Assembly: GCA_937127165.1 (NCBI GenBank)
Contig: CAKZLR010000009.1
Coordinates: forward strand, 1 to 13,884
Source of the DNA: an uncultured Candidatus Peregrinibacteria bacterium
Lineage (GTDB): Bacteria > Patescibacteriota > JACMRA01
Direction: 5' to 3'
DNA: 13,884 nucleotides
Part shown: one piece after another, positions 1 through 7,713 of the stretch
How the letters are laid out: each line of letters starts with the position of its first letter
Position numbering within the stretch: position 1 is the stretch's first letter
Program-made: the position numbers and the translations under genes
Notes under the pieces: generated by a model
Seen by the model: only the letters and a program-made list of their open reading frames with translations
Told to the model about the DNA's origin: nothing
Databases searched by the model: none

Positions 1-35
1 CTAGTTTATAGACTTTGCTATCGCTTGAATTTAGG

Positions 36-57
36 ACAGCTTTTTGCTAAAAACTGT
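36..57 (-). terminator. Possible weak hairpin downstream of PEP carboxylase
   Basis: An inverted repeat lies 19-40 bases past the stop of the PEP carboxylase gene. ACAG plus five T pairs with five A plus CTGT, with one bulged C and a 3-base loop. No clear U-run follows it on the minus strand, so it is at best a weak terminator or an RNA 3'-end stem. Confidence 0.25.
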
Positions 58-75
58 AAATTTGTGAACACAAGC

Positions 76-1584
76 CTAGCCTAAACTTCTTCTTAAAAGA
101 CCGGCCTTCACAATTAGATCGCTTACATCAATTTGTTTTTGTAAACCGGCAAATATTAACGAAGAGATAGCAACATGTTCTTGCTGTTCTGGTGTATTTG
201 GTTGGAATTTTATATCCAAATAATTTTCCAGTTCAACAATATCTTTTTGGACTAGTTCCCAATTATTGTCCTGTTGAGCCAATTTCTCTAGGTTAGATCT
301 ATTAATAAAACCTCCAACTCTTTGGTAATCTTTAAGAAATCCGTGATAATGTTTGGCTAGAGTTGGCAACAAACCTTTTTCTTTTAATTCTTTAAGGGAT
401 CTACCCGCACCTATAATTTCTGGAGGTATTCCAATGGAATACATAGAAGCATTAAACTTTATTGCTCTTGGCAGGCTTATTCCACCAACACCTCTCGAAT
501 AGCCAAACAAACCAACATGTAACACTCTTTCTCGTCTTTTTGGTACATTATTGGCAATTATATTAACTTGTTTTGCAACGATTCCAATAGTATTTTGATA
601 ATGTGTTTTAAAAATCTGAATCATTTTTGCTAGTTCTTTTTCAGTTTTGGAGTCCAACACCCGCGCTTGGCTATTCGGCAAGATCTGTTGTAGTTTCTTT
701 ATACCAGCTTTGGCATCATTTAAAGGAAAATCGTATCTAAAAGCACTTTGGATCATCACTGTTTTGATTCCGGTATATTCGTTAACAAAATCTTCTATAT
801 TATAAGGTGTTAAGCCACCCCTAAAAGGTAGAGATCCACAACCAATGATCGGGTAGATATCGATTTCTTTTTGCTCGCTAAATTTTTGGAATTTAGATAA
901 AGCAATTTTAATTGCCAAAATATTAGCAATATTACCAGCATTCAAAGAGGGGTCAGAGCGAGCCAGCATCAACCGTATATATTTCGGTACAAAACCAAAT
1001 TTATCTTCATGCATTTTCAGATATTCTGCTAAAATTTGGTCAGCATTACTAATTACTTCCACTTGCTCAAATAAAGGAATTGGTTGCAAGTGATATAGAT
1101 TGCCCCTTTGGGTGTTAAATAACCAGTGTTTCAGCCCAGACAATTCTCTAAAAGCTTCTTGAATATCTATGAGTGATTTGGCATTTTCACACATTGGTAG
1201 AATAGCTTCGAAAAGTGGTGGAGTATGTAAACCTACTTTTTGAGCAAGTGAATCGGCAGATATCATACCAAAAAAAGCTCTGCCTAATCTAAACTCGGTC
1301 TCCACAAAAGGGTTGGGTAGCCTGTAAGTCAAGAATTTGTCTTTGCCTAACTGATTGGTTTTAAAATAATCAAACTTGTCAGTAAATAGTCTTTCAGTAA
1401 CAGACTCATCCACTAGTTTTCCTTCCCAGTCCCACATATATTCATCTATATCCAAATCTTCAAAAGCGATAATGGTTTCTAGAGTTTCTTGAGAAGTGTC
1501 TATAAAAGCCCGGTTATGCCAGAACGGAGTACTAGCATGATCGGGATGTTGAGAGGCCATGGTCGCCGGAATTTTGCGTTGCAT
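76..1584 (-). CDS. ppcA: Archaeal-type phosphoenolpyruvate carboxylase (PpcA family)
   Basis: The 502-residue product should catalyse PEP + bicarbonate to oxaloacetate + phosphate, an anaplerotic cytoplasmic step. The length fits the short archaeal-type (atypical) PEPC family, about 500 residues, rather than the roughly 900-residue bacterial/plant type. Recognisable blocks are IPATMASQHPDHA near residues 5-17, the LARSDPSLNAGN block near 207-218, GCGSLPFRGG near 248-257, and the C-terminal HVGLFGYSR and LPRAIKFNASMYSIGIPPE blocks near 356-390. These carry the conserved Arg and His residues expected in the PEP and bicarbonate pocket. The start at 1584 keeps the family N-terminus; Met9 is a less likely alternative. 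No Shine-Dalgarno site precedes it. A TTGACA box lies 40 bases upstream (minus-strand 1624-1619). No other carbon-metabolism gene is adjacent. The family call is firm; the physiological role is inferred. Confidence 0.93.
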   Translation of the reverse strand: MQRKIPATMASQHPDHASTPFWHNRAFIDTSQETLETIIAFEDLDIDEYMWDWEGKLVDESVTERLFTDKFDYFKTNQLGKDKFLTYRLPNPFVETEFRLGRAFFGMISADSLAQKVGLHTPPLFEAILPMCENAKSLIDIQEAFRELSGLKHWLFNTQRGNLYHLQPIPLFEQVEVISNADQILAEYLKMHEDKFGFVPKYIRLMLARSDPSLNAGNIANILAIKIALSKFQKFSEQKEIDIYPIIGCGSLPFRGGLTPYNIEDFVNEYTGIKTVMIQSAFRYDFPLNDAKAGIKKLQQILPNSQARVLDSKTEKELAKMIQIFKTHYQNTIGIVAKQVNIIANNVPKRRERVLHVGLFGYSRGVGGISLPRAIKFNASMYSIGIPPEIIGAGRSLKELKEKGLLPTLAKHYHGFLKDYQRVGGFINRSNLEKLAQQDNNWELVQKDIVELENYLDIKFQPNTPEQQEHVAISSLIFAGLQKQIDVSDLIVKAGLLRRSLG

Positions 1585-1618
1585 ACAACGTGCTTTCGGT
1601 AGGAAAATTTTTGGTAAA

Positions 1619-1624
1619 TGTCAA
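1619..1624 (-). promoter_or_regulatory. TTGACA box upstream of PEP carboxylase
   Basis: A perfect TTGACA lies on the minus strand 40 bases before the PEPC start codon, a distance that would give a very short leader. The sequence 17 bases further on (TACCGA) is a poor -10 match, so the call is tentative. Confidence 0.25.
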
Positions 1625-1633
1625 TTTTCAAAC

Positions 1634-1654
1634 CTACTTAAGTTTTATAAGTAG
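1634..1654. repeat. Inverted repeat upstream of PEP carboxylase
   Basis: CTACTTA and TAAGTAG form a perfect 7-bp inverted repeat around a 7-base loop. It sits just upstream of the TTGACA box of the PEPC gene. It could be an operator or a hairpin; nothing in the sequence decides between them. Confidence 0.35.
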
Positions 1655-1785
1655 CTTGTACAATTAAGTAAAAACTGTAGCTTTTTGACATTTCCAGTTG
1701 TTACCAGTATTAAGTATATACCTCTTTGATTAAATATCAATAATCGCTCAATTGCAAGCAAAGTTAAACAATTCTATTGGGGCTA

Positions 1786-1872
1786 GTCATTCCTGCGCGA
1801 AAGCGAGTATCCATCAGAGTAGCTATGAAGGCTGGTTGTCTTATGGATCCTCGGGTTGAGCCCGAGAATGAC
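1786..1872. repeat. GC-richer dispersed palindromic repeat element
   Basis: An 87-base block has outer inverted ends GTCATTC (1786-1792) and GAATGAC (1866-1872), and nested inverted ATCCAT (1809-1814) and ATGGAT (1843-1848). A strong hairpin, CTCGGG-TTGAG-CCCGAG, occupies 1850-1866. The block is clearly richer in G+C than the surrounding DNA. From memory it resembles the 'TCATTCC-TGCGAAAGC-AGGAATCCA ... GAATGAC' palindromic repeats scattered through many bacterial genomes. It could behave as a small non-autonomous mobile repeat or as an intergenic terminator. Copy number elsewhere cannot be seen from this window. Confidence 0.6.
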
Positions 1873-1878
1873 ACTTTA

Positions 1879-1905
1879 TCATTACAAGCGAAGCAAAGTA
1901 ATCTC
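1879..1905. repeat. Second dispersed-repeat fragment (TCATT..AAGCGAAGC..AATCTC)
   Basis: The segment TCATTACAAGCGAAGC followed by AAAGTAATCTC looks like a degenerate form of the widespread 'TCATTGCGAGCGAAGCAATCTC' intergenic repeat. It lies six bases after the first palindromic element. A similar short stretch (ATTGCAAGCAAAG) occurs near 1751-1763, suggesting a composite or nested repeat. Confidence 0.4.
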
Positions 1906-1971
1906 ATTTTTTAGAAAAATCAACATATCAATTGGTGTTAATGACTAGTGAAACTGTATAAGTTCTATAAG

Positions 1972-4900
1972 CTATTTATTATATTGACTGTCTGACAAAA
2001 TCTTTTTCTCTTGCTGTATTTCCTTTACAGTCCATATAATCATATACACAAACGGGGTAGCTAAGAGTAAATAGAAAATATTAAGCCAAGAATGGTTTGA
2101 AATAATGGTCATTAGACTATTTGTAGAGTTCGAGCTAGTAATTTGTATTACACTAGCAACTATAAAAGGTAATATCAAACCCAAGATCGGCGTTATAAGA
2201 AAGTTAATTCTATTAACCAAGGATGTATGATGATATTTATCGGATAACCACTTGAAAAAGATAAATAAAATCGGAGTTGTAAAAAGCGAAGTAATAGCAG
2301 AGCTGCTTAAACCAAAGATAATTACCGTGGCAATCGATTTGTAAAACTCACTTGTAAAAAACAAAGGTGCTAGTGAAGCAACAGCAGTTATATTAGTCAA
2401 AAAGATTGGTCTTAAACGAACACCTGAAGCAAAAGCAATAGCTTTTTTTGGGTTCCATCCTTGTTCAATTTTTTGGTTAGCCAAGTCTATCAGATAAATA
2501 GCCACATTTACCACCAAACCAACCAAGATAATCAGTCCAATTATTTCTAAGAAACCAAATTCATTACCTACAAAGACTGCTAGAGCTGGGAAAGCCCCGA
2601 CAAAAGTTAACGGAATAGTAAACATTATCGTCAGTGGTACGGTAAAAGATTTGAAGAAAACAACTAAAAGAAAATAAATTAAGAAAATCGACAAGACTAA
2701 AGCAATTCCTAACTCTGTAAAAGTGCGAGTAAATTCCGCTGTACCTCCAGAACTAAATATCTCTACACTATTTTCTTGCAAGCCAAGGTCTTTAGCCTTT
2801 TGAAAATTGTCTTTAGAATAATACTCCACTAATTTAGCTCCAACTTGAGCAGCCAGTCCCTGATTGTTTGTATTTTCTTTGCTCAGTCTTAGTCTAAGTT
2901 CGTTGAGAGTTTCACCTTCTATTCTAATAATGTTTTGTTTTTGAGGAACTTCTTGTATAGAAGCTATATCTTTTAGTAAAAAGGTCTCCCCTCTTGAGGA
3001 ATTGATTTCAATATTTTCGATCTGTTCAATAGTTGATGGGTTGGTAATTCCGTTTTTTATGATAATGTCTGACTCGACTCCTTCTAAATTGATGCTACCA
3101 ACTTTCTCTCTACCACTGGCAGTATATTTTTGAGATACTTGCTGGTTAACAAAAGCGAGTAGTGGTGTATTTGGCAAATACAAATTATTTTCTATGATCT
3201 TATTTCGATCAAAGATTATACTTATTTCTACATTCTCTCTATTAGTAAAACCATCATCTACCTTAACCACTATTCTTTTACCCTCTGGGCAATCTTCTTT
3301 TATTTGAATTTCACTAGGACCAGTTTGGCAAACTTGAGTCAAAGCCAAATTACCAATGGCTACCGAGGCATTTTTTAAAATATTTAAATCTTCGCCTTTG
3401 ATAGCCAAACTTACTTGATAATCAGCAGTTGACGGACTATTTCTAATTATATTCACACGAACATCAAAAAACTTATCACCATAATTGCTTTGAATTTGTT
3501 GTGTTAATTCATTAGCAATATCTACAGAAGTTTTATTTGCAAACTGACCCCTATCTGGGCGGTCTTTAAGCAGAATTATGTAAGAAAATTCCTCTCTTCT
3601 AATTGTTCCATAAACCGCTTCGTTTTGGTTAATCAGACTTAAAACTTCTTTTTCTATTTGGTTTCTTTGCACTCTAGGTATTTTATTTAAAAATTCTCCA
3701 GTAATACTCAAATAACGAGTGTTTTGCCCAGAAGCAAATTGCACCCCTTGTAATTTACCCGAGCTAAACAAGAAAGCTGTAATCATTAATGGTATAACTA
3801 GTGCTATAACAATGAAAGTTGTTCTGAAAATAATTGAGATAACTTTATTAGTCTTTTGGTTTATATTTAAAATCTTTTCGTTTATTTTGATTAGCCATTT
3901 AGAGACTTTCCATAAGTTTTCTTCTTCGTTTTCTTTAGAATTTTTGTCCTTTTTAAGGATATTACCGCCTAACCAAGCTAAAAAGATGATAGCTACAATA
4001 TATGAGCCTATCAAAGCAGGCATAATAGTCATTGGAATGTAACCAAAAATTTGCCCCAAAACACCAGAAACTACAGCAAAAGGTAAGAATACAATTAAGT
4101 TAGTTAAAGTAGAGATTAGTAACCCTTCACCCACATCTTTCATTGATTCTAAAACAGCTTCTTTAGAGCTTAAACCCAGGTCCTTTTTACGTTGTACCGA
4201 CTCCAAAATAACTAAGGCAGGATCAACCACTAGACCAATAACTAAAACTAAAGAAAAGAGCACTAGAGTATTCAAATTTTCTCCAATTAAAACTAAATAA
4301 ATTGTCGTAAAAGTTAAACTTAATGGAATACCGATAGAGGCCAAAATAGCCGCTCTCCAAGAGACGAATATAAGCATTAGTGTAAATACCAAGATTATAC
4401 CAACCACTAAACCAGAGATAACTTCGTTTATCTGTTGTTGATTTTGTTCGTTGATAGAATAACCTTTAATAATTGCAACATCGGAAAAGTCCTTTTCTCC
4501 AATTTCTCTGTAACTAGCATAAACTACATTATCATAACTTTTAGCTAAATTTTCGAGCTCTTGTTCAAAGTTGGCTAAATTAGTTCCTTCAACCGCTTTA
4601 ACATTAAGTAGTACTGATGGTAAAACCACTCCTTGATTCTGTTTATTAAAACCATACAAAGTTTCTATATCGTCCAAAATCTCGCCTTGGCTGTTGGTGT
4701 AAAAATACTGAACTTCCACGGTTGCCAGTTCTCCTAACTTAATACTTTTACTTTGTAAGTTTTTTCCAAAAGGTGGTTGTTTTGGTATAACTTGAGGGTT
4801 TACAAAAATCTCAAAATTTTTAATTTCTTCCAAAGAATTCACATCATCCAAAGTTGTGGAAATGCTTTTGTTTTGATCGTTGATGATGGCATTAGAAGTT

Positions 4901-5571
4901 ACGGGTAAAATTTGACCAATTGAAGCTAGTTGAGCTTTTATTTGAGACTCGTCAATATTTTCTTTCTTCAATCTATCTTTATCTAAAACAACCACTACTT
5001 TTTGACTAAGTCCAATCTGAGCAGAAGCTGAAGCTGTGGAACTAAGTGATAGTATATCATTTTTGAAATTGTTATAAACTTCAAATAATCTAGGTCGACT
5101 GTTGCCACTAATAGCAAAAATAACATCTGGACCACCAATTCTTGGAGAAAAAATATTTGACTGGCTTACTCCATCTACAAAATCGATAGAATCAACTTCT
5201 CTCTGTATATCACTGACAACTTTGTTTACATCAGCACCTACATCTAGAGATACTACAATTTGTGAAAACGAATTTGAACTTTCAGATCTAAAAGTGTCTA
5301 TCCCTTCAACCTGAGTAATAACTCCTTCAATCGGTTCAGTAACATCTTTAAGTACAGTTTCAGAGGTAGCTCCTGGGTAAAAAGTGTTGATTATTACTAT
5401 ATTCCTCGTTGGATTAGGAAATCCAGTCGGTTGTAAAGCAATTAAGGAACTTATACCAGAAATTATAATTAAAGCTAAAACAAGAATCGTAGTTCTAGTA
5501 TTATCTAAAATAAACTTAGCTACAGAATAAGCTATGTTAAGCCTTGGTTTTGGGTTATTTTGAGTGGACAT
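1972..5571 (-). CDS. RND-superfamily (AcrB/HAE-like) membrane transporter
   Basis: The 1199-residue protein has the RND layout: TM1 near 28-47, a large extracytoplasmic loop (50-380), a TM2-TM6 block (383-540), TM7 near 577-602, a second large loop (605-950), then TM8-TM12 (955-1108). Such proteins export drugs, lipids or ions using the proton gradient. In TM4 the family 'VDD' proton-relay motif reads VVDPA (D450, P451), so the second Asp is replaced by Pro. In TM10 the position of the AcrB relay Lys is Asn (N1022, VVNVAIYLID). Two further hydrophobic segments (about 1123-1144 and 1162-1182) follow the normal end of the fold, predicting 14 rather than 12 helices. No membrane-fusion or TolC-like partner lies nearby. 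A decayed MarR-like regulator gene sits directly upstream. There is no Shine-Dalgarno site. Substrate unknown. Confidence 0.88.
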   Translation of the reverse strand: MSTQNNPKPRLNIAYSVAKFILDNTRTTILVLALIIISGISSLIALQPTGFPNPTRNIVIINTFYPGATSETVLKDVTEPIEGVITQVEGIDTFRSESSNSFSQIVVSLDVGADVNKVVSDIQREVDSIDFVDGVSQSNIFSPRIGGPDVIFAISGNSRPRLFEVYNNFKNDILSLSSTASASAQIGLSQKVVVVLDKDRLKKENIDESQIKAQLASIGQILPVTSNAIINDQNKSISTTLDDVNSLEEIKNFEIFVNPQVIPKQPPFGKNLQSKSIKLGELATVEVQYFYTNSQGEILDDIETLYGFNKQNQGVVLPSVLLNVKAVEGTNLANFEQELENLAKSYDNVVYASYREIGEKDFSDVAIIKGYSINEQNQQQINEVISGLVVGIILVFTLMLIFVSWRAAILASIGIPLSLTFTTIYLVLIGENLNTLVLFSLVLVIGLVVDPALVILESVQRKKDLGLSSKEAVLESMKDVGEGLLISTLTNLIVFLPFAVVSGVLGQIFGYIPMTIMPALIGSYIVAIIFLAWLGGNILKKDKNSKENEEENLWKVSKWLIKINEKILNINQKTNKVISIIFRTTFIVIALVIPLMITAFLFSSGKLQGVQFASGQNTRYLSITGEFLNKIPRVQRNQIEKEVLSLINQNEAVYGTIRREEFSYIILLKDRPDRGQFANKTSVDIANELTQQIQSNYGDKFFDVRVNIIRNSPSTADYQVSLAIKGEDLNILKNASVAIGNLALTQVCQTGPSEIQIKEDCPEGKRIVVKVDDGFTNRENVEISIIFDRNKIIENNLYLPNTPLLAFVNQQVSQKYTASGREKVGSINLEGVESDIIIKNGITNPSTIEQIENIEINSSRGETFLLKDIASIQEVPQKQNIIRIEGETLNELRLRLSKENTNNQGLAAQVGAKLVEYYSKDNFQKAKDLGLQENSVEIFSSGGTAEFTRTFTELGIALVLSIFLIYFLLVVFFKSFTVPLTIMFTIPLTFVGAFPALAVFVGNEFGFLEIIGLIILVGLVVNVAIYLIDLANQKIEQGWNPKKAIAFASGVRLRPIFLTNITAVASLAPLFFTSEFYKSIATVIIFGLSSSAITSLFTTPILFIFFKWLSDKYHHTSLVNRINFLITPILGLILPFIVASVIQITSSNSTNSLMTIISNHSWLNIFYLLLATPFVYMIIWTVKEIQQEKKILSDSQYNK

Positions 5572-5637
5572 ATACTTAATTTTTTGGTGATTTTGAGTTG
5601 GAAATTTTTGTAAACATTTTATTTAAACTTTTCTCAA

Positions 5638-6053
5638 TTATTGTTTTTCTTCAGTATTTATAACTTTAGTGTTTATAAGTGATTCAATTTCATATGTAAT
5701 AGTTCGTATTTCTCTAATAGCTAACTCGATTTTTATCTACATATATTTGTCATTTTTTCAAAAATGTTCTCTAGGATCTATTTGAACTTCACTTCTTTTC
5801 TTTTTATAATTTTTTACGATTCGAGTCATTAATTTGTTTACTCGGTACAGCAGCGCTCATATCCAGAATAGCAAAATCTTTTGGTTATTCGAGTTTTTAG
5901 GACGACCTAGACTAGACAAAATTAAAAACTGAGAAAGTTTTAAATCAACTTGCGATTGTAAGCGGGTATCAACAAAATTACTAACTAAAACTATCGGTTT
6001 GTACATTTTGAAGGTCAATGAATTTACTGGTTCTTGATGATTTGTTAAATCAT
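5638..6053 (-). pseudogene. Decayed MarR-family transcriptional regulator
   Basis: No intact frame exists here, but the minus strand reads as a broken MarR-type winged-helix protein. The frame from about 6047 gives a helical N-terminus and LKLSQFLILSSLGR, which matches the MarR dimer-helix to wHTH entry. A one-base shift at an A run (5879-5882) then gives DFAILDMSAAVPSKQIN, resembling the helix-turn-helix with recognition helix. The first frame resumes with VQIDPREHF, like the MarR wing 'D.R.h...LT', and then a C-terminal helix ending at the TAA at 5638-5640. In-frame TGA and TAG codons interrupt the first frame, and a TAA ends the shifted frame. The likely start is the ATG at 6051-6053, already out of frame with what follows. 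Placed head-on to the RND gene, it was probably its local repressor. Family assignment is by motif reading only. Confidence 0.5.
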
Positions 6054-6069
6054 GTTAACAGCAGTTAAC
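6054..6069. promoter_or_regulatory. GTTAAC-AGCA-GTTAAC inverted repeat, candidate regulator operator
   Basis: Two perfect GTTAAC half-sites are separated by four bases, directly upstream of the probable start of the decayed MarR-like gene. Related GTTAAA/TTAAC motifs occur nearby at 6043-6048, 6080-6084 and 6118-6123. A 16-bp two-fold symmetric site overlapping a promoter is typical for MarR autoregulation. Function is inferred. Confidence 0.4.
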
Positions 6070-6091
6070 TTAAAAATATTTAACTAGTCAA
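6063..6091 (-). promoter_or_regulatory. Candidate promoter for the MarR remnant and RND gene
   Basis: On the minus strand TTGACT (6091-6086) and TTAACT (6068-6063) are 17 bases apart. The -35 match is good and the -10 match is moderate. The -10 element overlaps the GTTAAC inverted repeat, so a bound regulator would block it. Confidence 0.3.
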
Positions 6092-6155
6092 TGGTAAAAA
6101 GATTAAATAATTTTTTTGTTAAATTATTGTAAATCTAACTTTTAGACTATTGATC

Positions 6156-6170
6156 CCAACTTTAAGTTGG
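6156..6170. repeat. Perfect palindrome CCAACTT-T-AAGTTGG in the serS upstream region
   Basis: A 7-bp inverted repeat with a single central base lies in the non-coding stretch between the decayed regulator and serS. It could be a protein-binding site. The loop is too short for an RNA hairpin unless the inner base pairs open. Confidence 0.35.
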
Positions 6171-6319
6171 TGCTGAGTTACAAGTAAATAACAAATATTG
6201 CCCATATATCTAACAAAGAACTGAATCATAGTTTATTACTTTCAAGTGGTGAAAATAAGCAGAGGAAAGTTAATTAATTAATTTTAGAAATTTTAAAGCA
6301 ATTTATTTAATTAAATTAA

Positions 6320-6347
6320 TTCAAATTTATTTATTCAAATTTATTTA
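6320..6347. repeat. 14-bp tandem direct repeat
   Basis: TTCAAATTTATTTA occurs twice back to back, at 6320-6333 and 6334-6347. It is AT-only apart from one C per unit. It probably arose by replication slippage and may act as an UP-like AT-rich tract. Confidence 0.5.
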
Positions 6348-6384
6348 TTTAAGATTAGGAAAAAATATGTAAATTTGACATTTT

Positions 6385-6411
6385 TTAGTAAAGAATTTCT
6401 TTAGTAAAGAA
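6385..6411. repeat. Repeated TTAGTAAAGAA motif before serS
   Basis: TTAGTAAAGAA occurs at 6385-6395 and 6401-6411, a 16-base period. The spacer creates an AAAGAA-T-TTCTTT inverted repeat at 6390-6402. It lies between the TTGACA box and the serS start, where a regulator or early-transcript hairpin could act. Confidence 0.35.
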
Positions 6412-6447
6412 AAGAGTGTTTTCAACTTGATTTAATGTATTTGGCAT

Positions 6448-7713
6448 ATGATTGATATCAAACATCTGGTGCAAAACCCCGAAAGGTATGAGTACGAAAT
6501 GCGGATTCGTGGCAAAAATCCTTCGTTAGTTACAGTAGCCAAGCAAACCTACACCAAATTAAACGAGCTGTCTAATAAGTTAGATTTTTTAAGGCAACAA
6601 AAAAATGATTTTAATACCAAAATCTTATCTCTTACAGGTGACGAAAAACGGTCTGCTATAGACTCAATGAAAATAGTTGCCGATCAAATTAAGTCACTAG
6701 AAAATGAAGTTCGAGAAGTGCGAGAATATTTGGATAGTTTAATTGCTAAAATCCCTAATCTAACTTGGAATGGTGTCCCAATTGGGAAATCTGATGCAGA
6801 TAATCCAGTAATTCAAACTTGGAACCAAAAACCAGAGTTTGATTTTGAACCTAAACCATATTTCGAGTTGCCTGTGTACAAGAAATATGTCGATCAGGAA
6901 GCGGGAGCTAAAGTTATGGGTTCTAGGGGTTATTACATGAGAAATGAGATGGCTAGATTTCGTAAAGTTTTGTTTGACTGGGCGGAAGAAAAAATTCTTA
7001 GTTACGGATTTGAATATTTTTATGTACCTTTGATGTTGAATGAAAAATCAATGACTGAAATTGGTAATTTGCCAGATTTTGATGGACAACTTTACGAAGT
7101 ACCAATAAATCAAGATACTAGCTATTATTTAATCCCATCATCTGAACAACCTTTAATAGCTTATTTTGCTGGTAAGCATCTGGGTAATTTAGACGAACCT
7201 ATACTAGTTATGGCCAATACTACTTGTTTTCGCAAAGAATCAGGGAGTTATGGCAAGGATCAGCAGGGAATTTTGAGAGTTCATCAGTTTGAAAAGATCG
7301 AGATTGACGCAATCTGCAAGCCAGAAGATAACGATAAAATTTTTGCTCTTTTTGGGAAAATAAATGAAGAAATTTATAATGAATTGGGTCTACATTTTCG
7401 AGCTGTAGAGGTGTGTAGTGGCGATATGCCTGCCAAACACTACCGTCAAGTAGACTACGAAGCTTGGTTTCCTGGTGAAGGCAAATTTAGGGAAGTATGT
7501 TCCAATGGATCAGCTGGAGACTACCAAAACCGAGGTTTAAAAATTACTTATACTGATGCTAACAATCAAAAAGCTTATCCTTGGGGATTAAACTGTACTG
7601 GTTTGACTTTTAGAGTTGGACTGGCTATTTTAGAACAATTTCAACAAGCGGACGGTTCAGTGAAATTACCACCTGTAATAGCGCAGAGATTTGGTAAAGA
7701 GATCTTAAATTAA
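6448..7713 (+). CDS. serS: Seryl-tRNA synthetase
   Basis: The 421-residue product charges tRNA-Ser with serine in the cytoplasm. Its length is normal. The N-terminal tRNA-binding coiled coil spans about 30-100. The class II catalytic core follows: motif 1 around 160-200 (GYYMRNEMARFRK...), the serine-site SSEQPL at 231-236 in place of the usual TAEVPL, motif 2 CFRKESGSYGKD at 260-271, and HQFEKIE near 279-285. Motif 3 is NCTGLTFRVGLAILEQFQ near 382-399. Compared with the common NGSGLAVGRTL form, motif 3 lacks one residue just before the conserved Arg (R389), but the Arg and the following helix still align. The ATG at 6448 has no Shine-Dalgarno site. It stands alone, divergent from the RND gene. 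Confidence 0.96.
   Translation: MIDIKHLVQNPERYEYEMRIRGKNPSLVTVAKQTYTKLNELSNKLDFLRQQKNDFNTKILSLTGDEKRSAIDSMKIVADQIKSLENEVREVREYLDSLIAKIPNLTWNGVPIGKSDADNPVIQTWNQKPEFDFEPKPYFELPVYKKYVDQEAGAKVMGSRGYYMRNEMARFRKVLFDWAEEKILSYGFEYFYVPLMLNEKSMTEIGNLPDFDGQLYEVPINQDTSYYLIPSSEQPLIAYFAGKHLGNLDEPILVMANTTCFRKESGSYGKDQQGILRVHQFEKIEIDAICKPEDNDKIFALFGKINEEIYNELGLHFRAVEVCSGDMPAKHYRQVDYEAWFPGEGKFREVCSNGSAGDYQNRGLKITYTDANNQKAYPWGLNCTGLTFRVGLAILEQFQQADGSVKLPPVIAQRFGKEILN

Larger units (their letters stand above)
6070..6447. other. Long AT-rich non-coding region upstream of serS
   Basis: This 378-base stretch has no convincing reading frame. It holds the palindrome at 6156-6170, a 14-bp tandem duplication (6320-6347), a TTGACA box (6375-6380) 73 bases before serS, and a second imperfect tandem repeat at 6385-6411. 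I looked for a T-box leader, as some bacteria use before serS, and found no GGTGG-type antiterminator bulge and no terminator hairpin with a T-run. Confidence 0.5.

Noticed and set aside
1685..1690. Plus-strand TTGACA as a promoter
   Set aside because: It points towards the 3' end of the minus-strand RND gene with no plus-strand gene downstream and no good -10.
3719..4042. Plus-strand open frame inside the RND gene, and similar frames at 5102-5314 (+), 9247-9492 (-), 10792-11124 (-) and 11610-11828 (-)
   Set aside because: They are antisense to well-supported coding genes, have low-complexity compositions expected of complementary AT-rich codons, and show no recognisable motifs.
6070..6447. 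T-box riboswitch upstream of serS
   Set aside because: No GGTGG-like antiterminator bulge, no specifier stem I could build, and no terminator hairpin with a T-run.
7590..7640. Loss of the motif 3 arginine in SerS
   Set aside because: A first ungapped comparison put Val at the Arg position. Allowing a one-residue deletion before it aligns R389 and the following EQFQ helix with the usual GRT...ENYQ, so the Arg is present.
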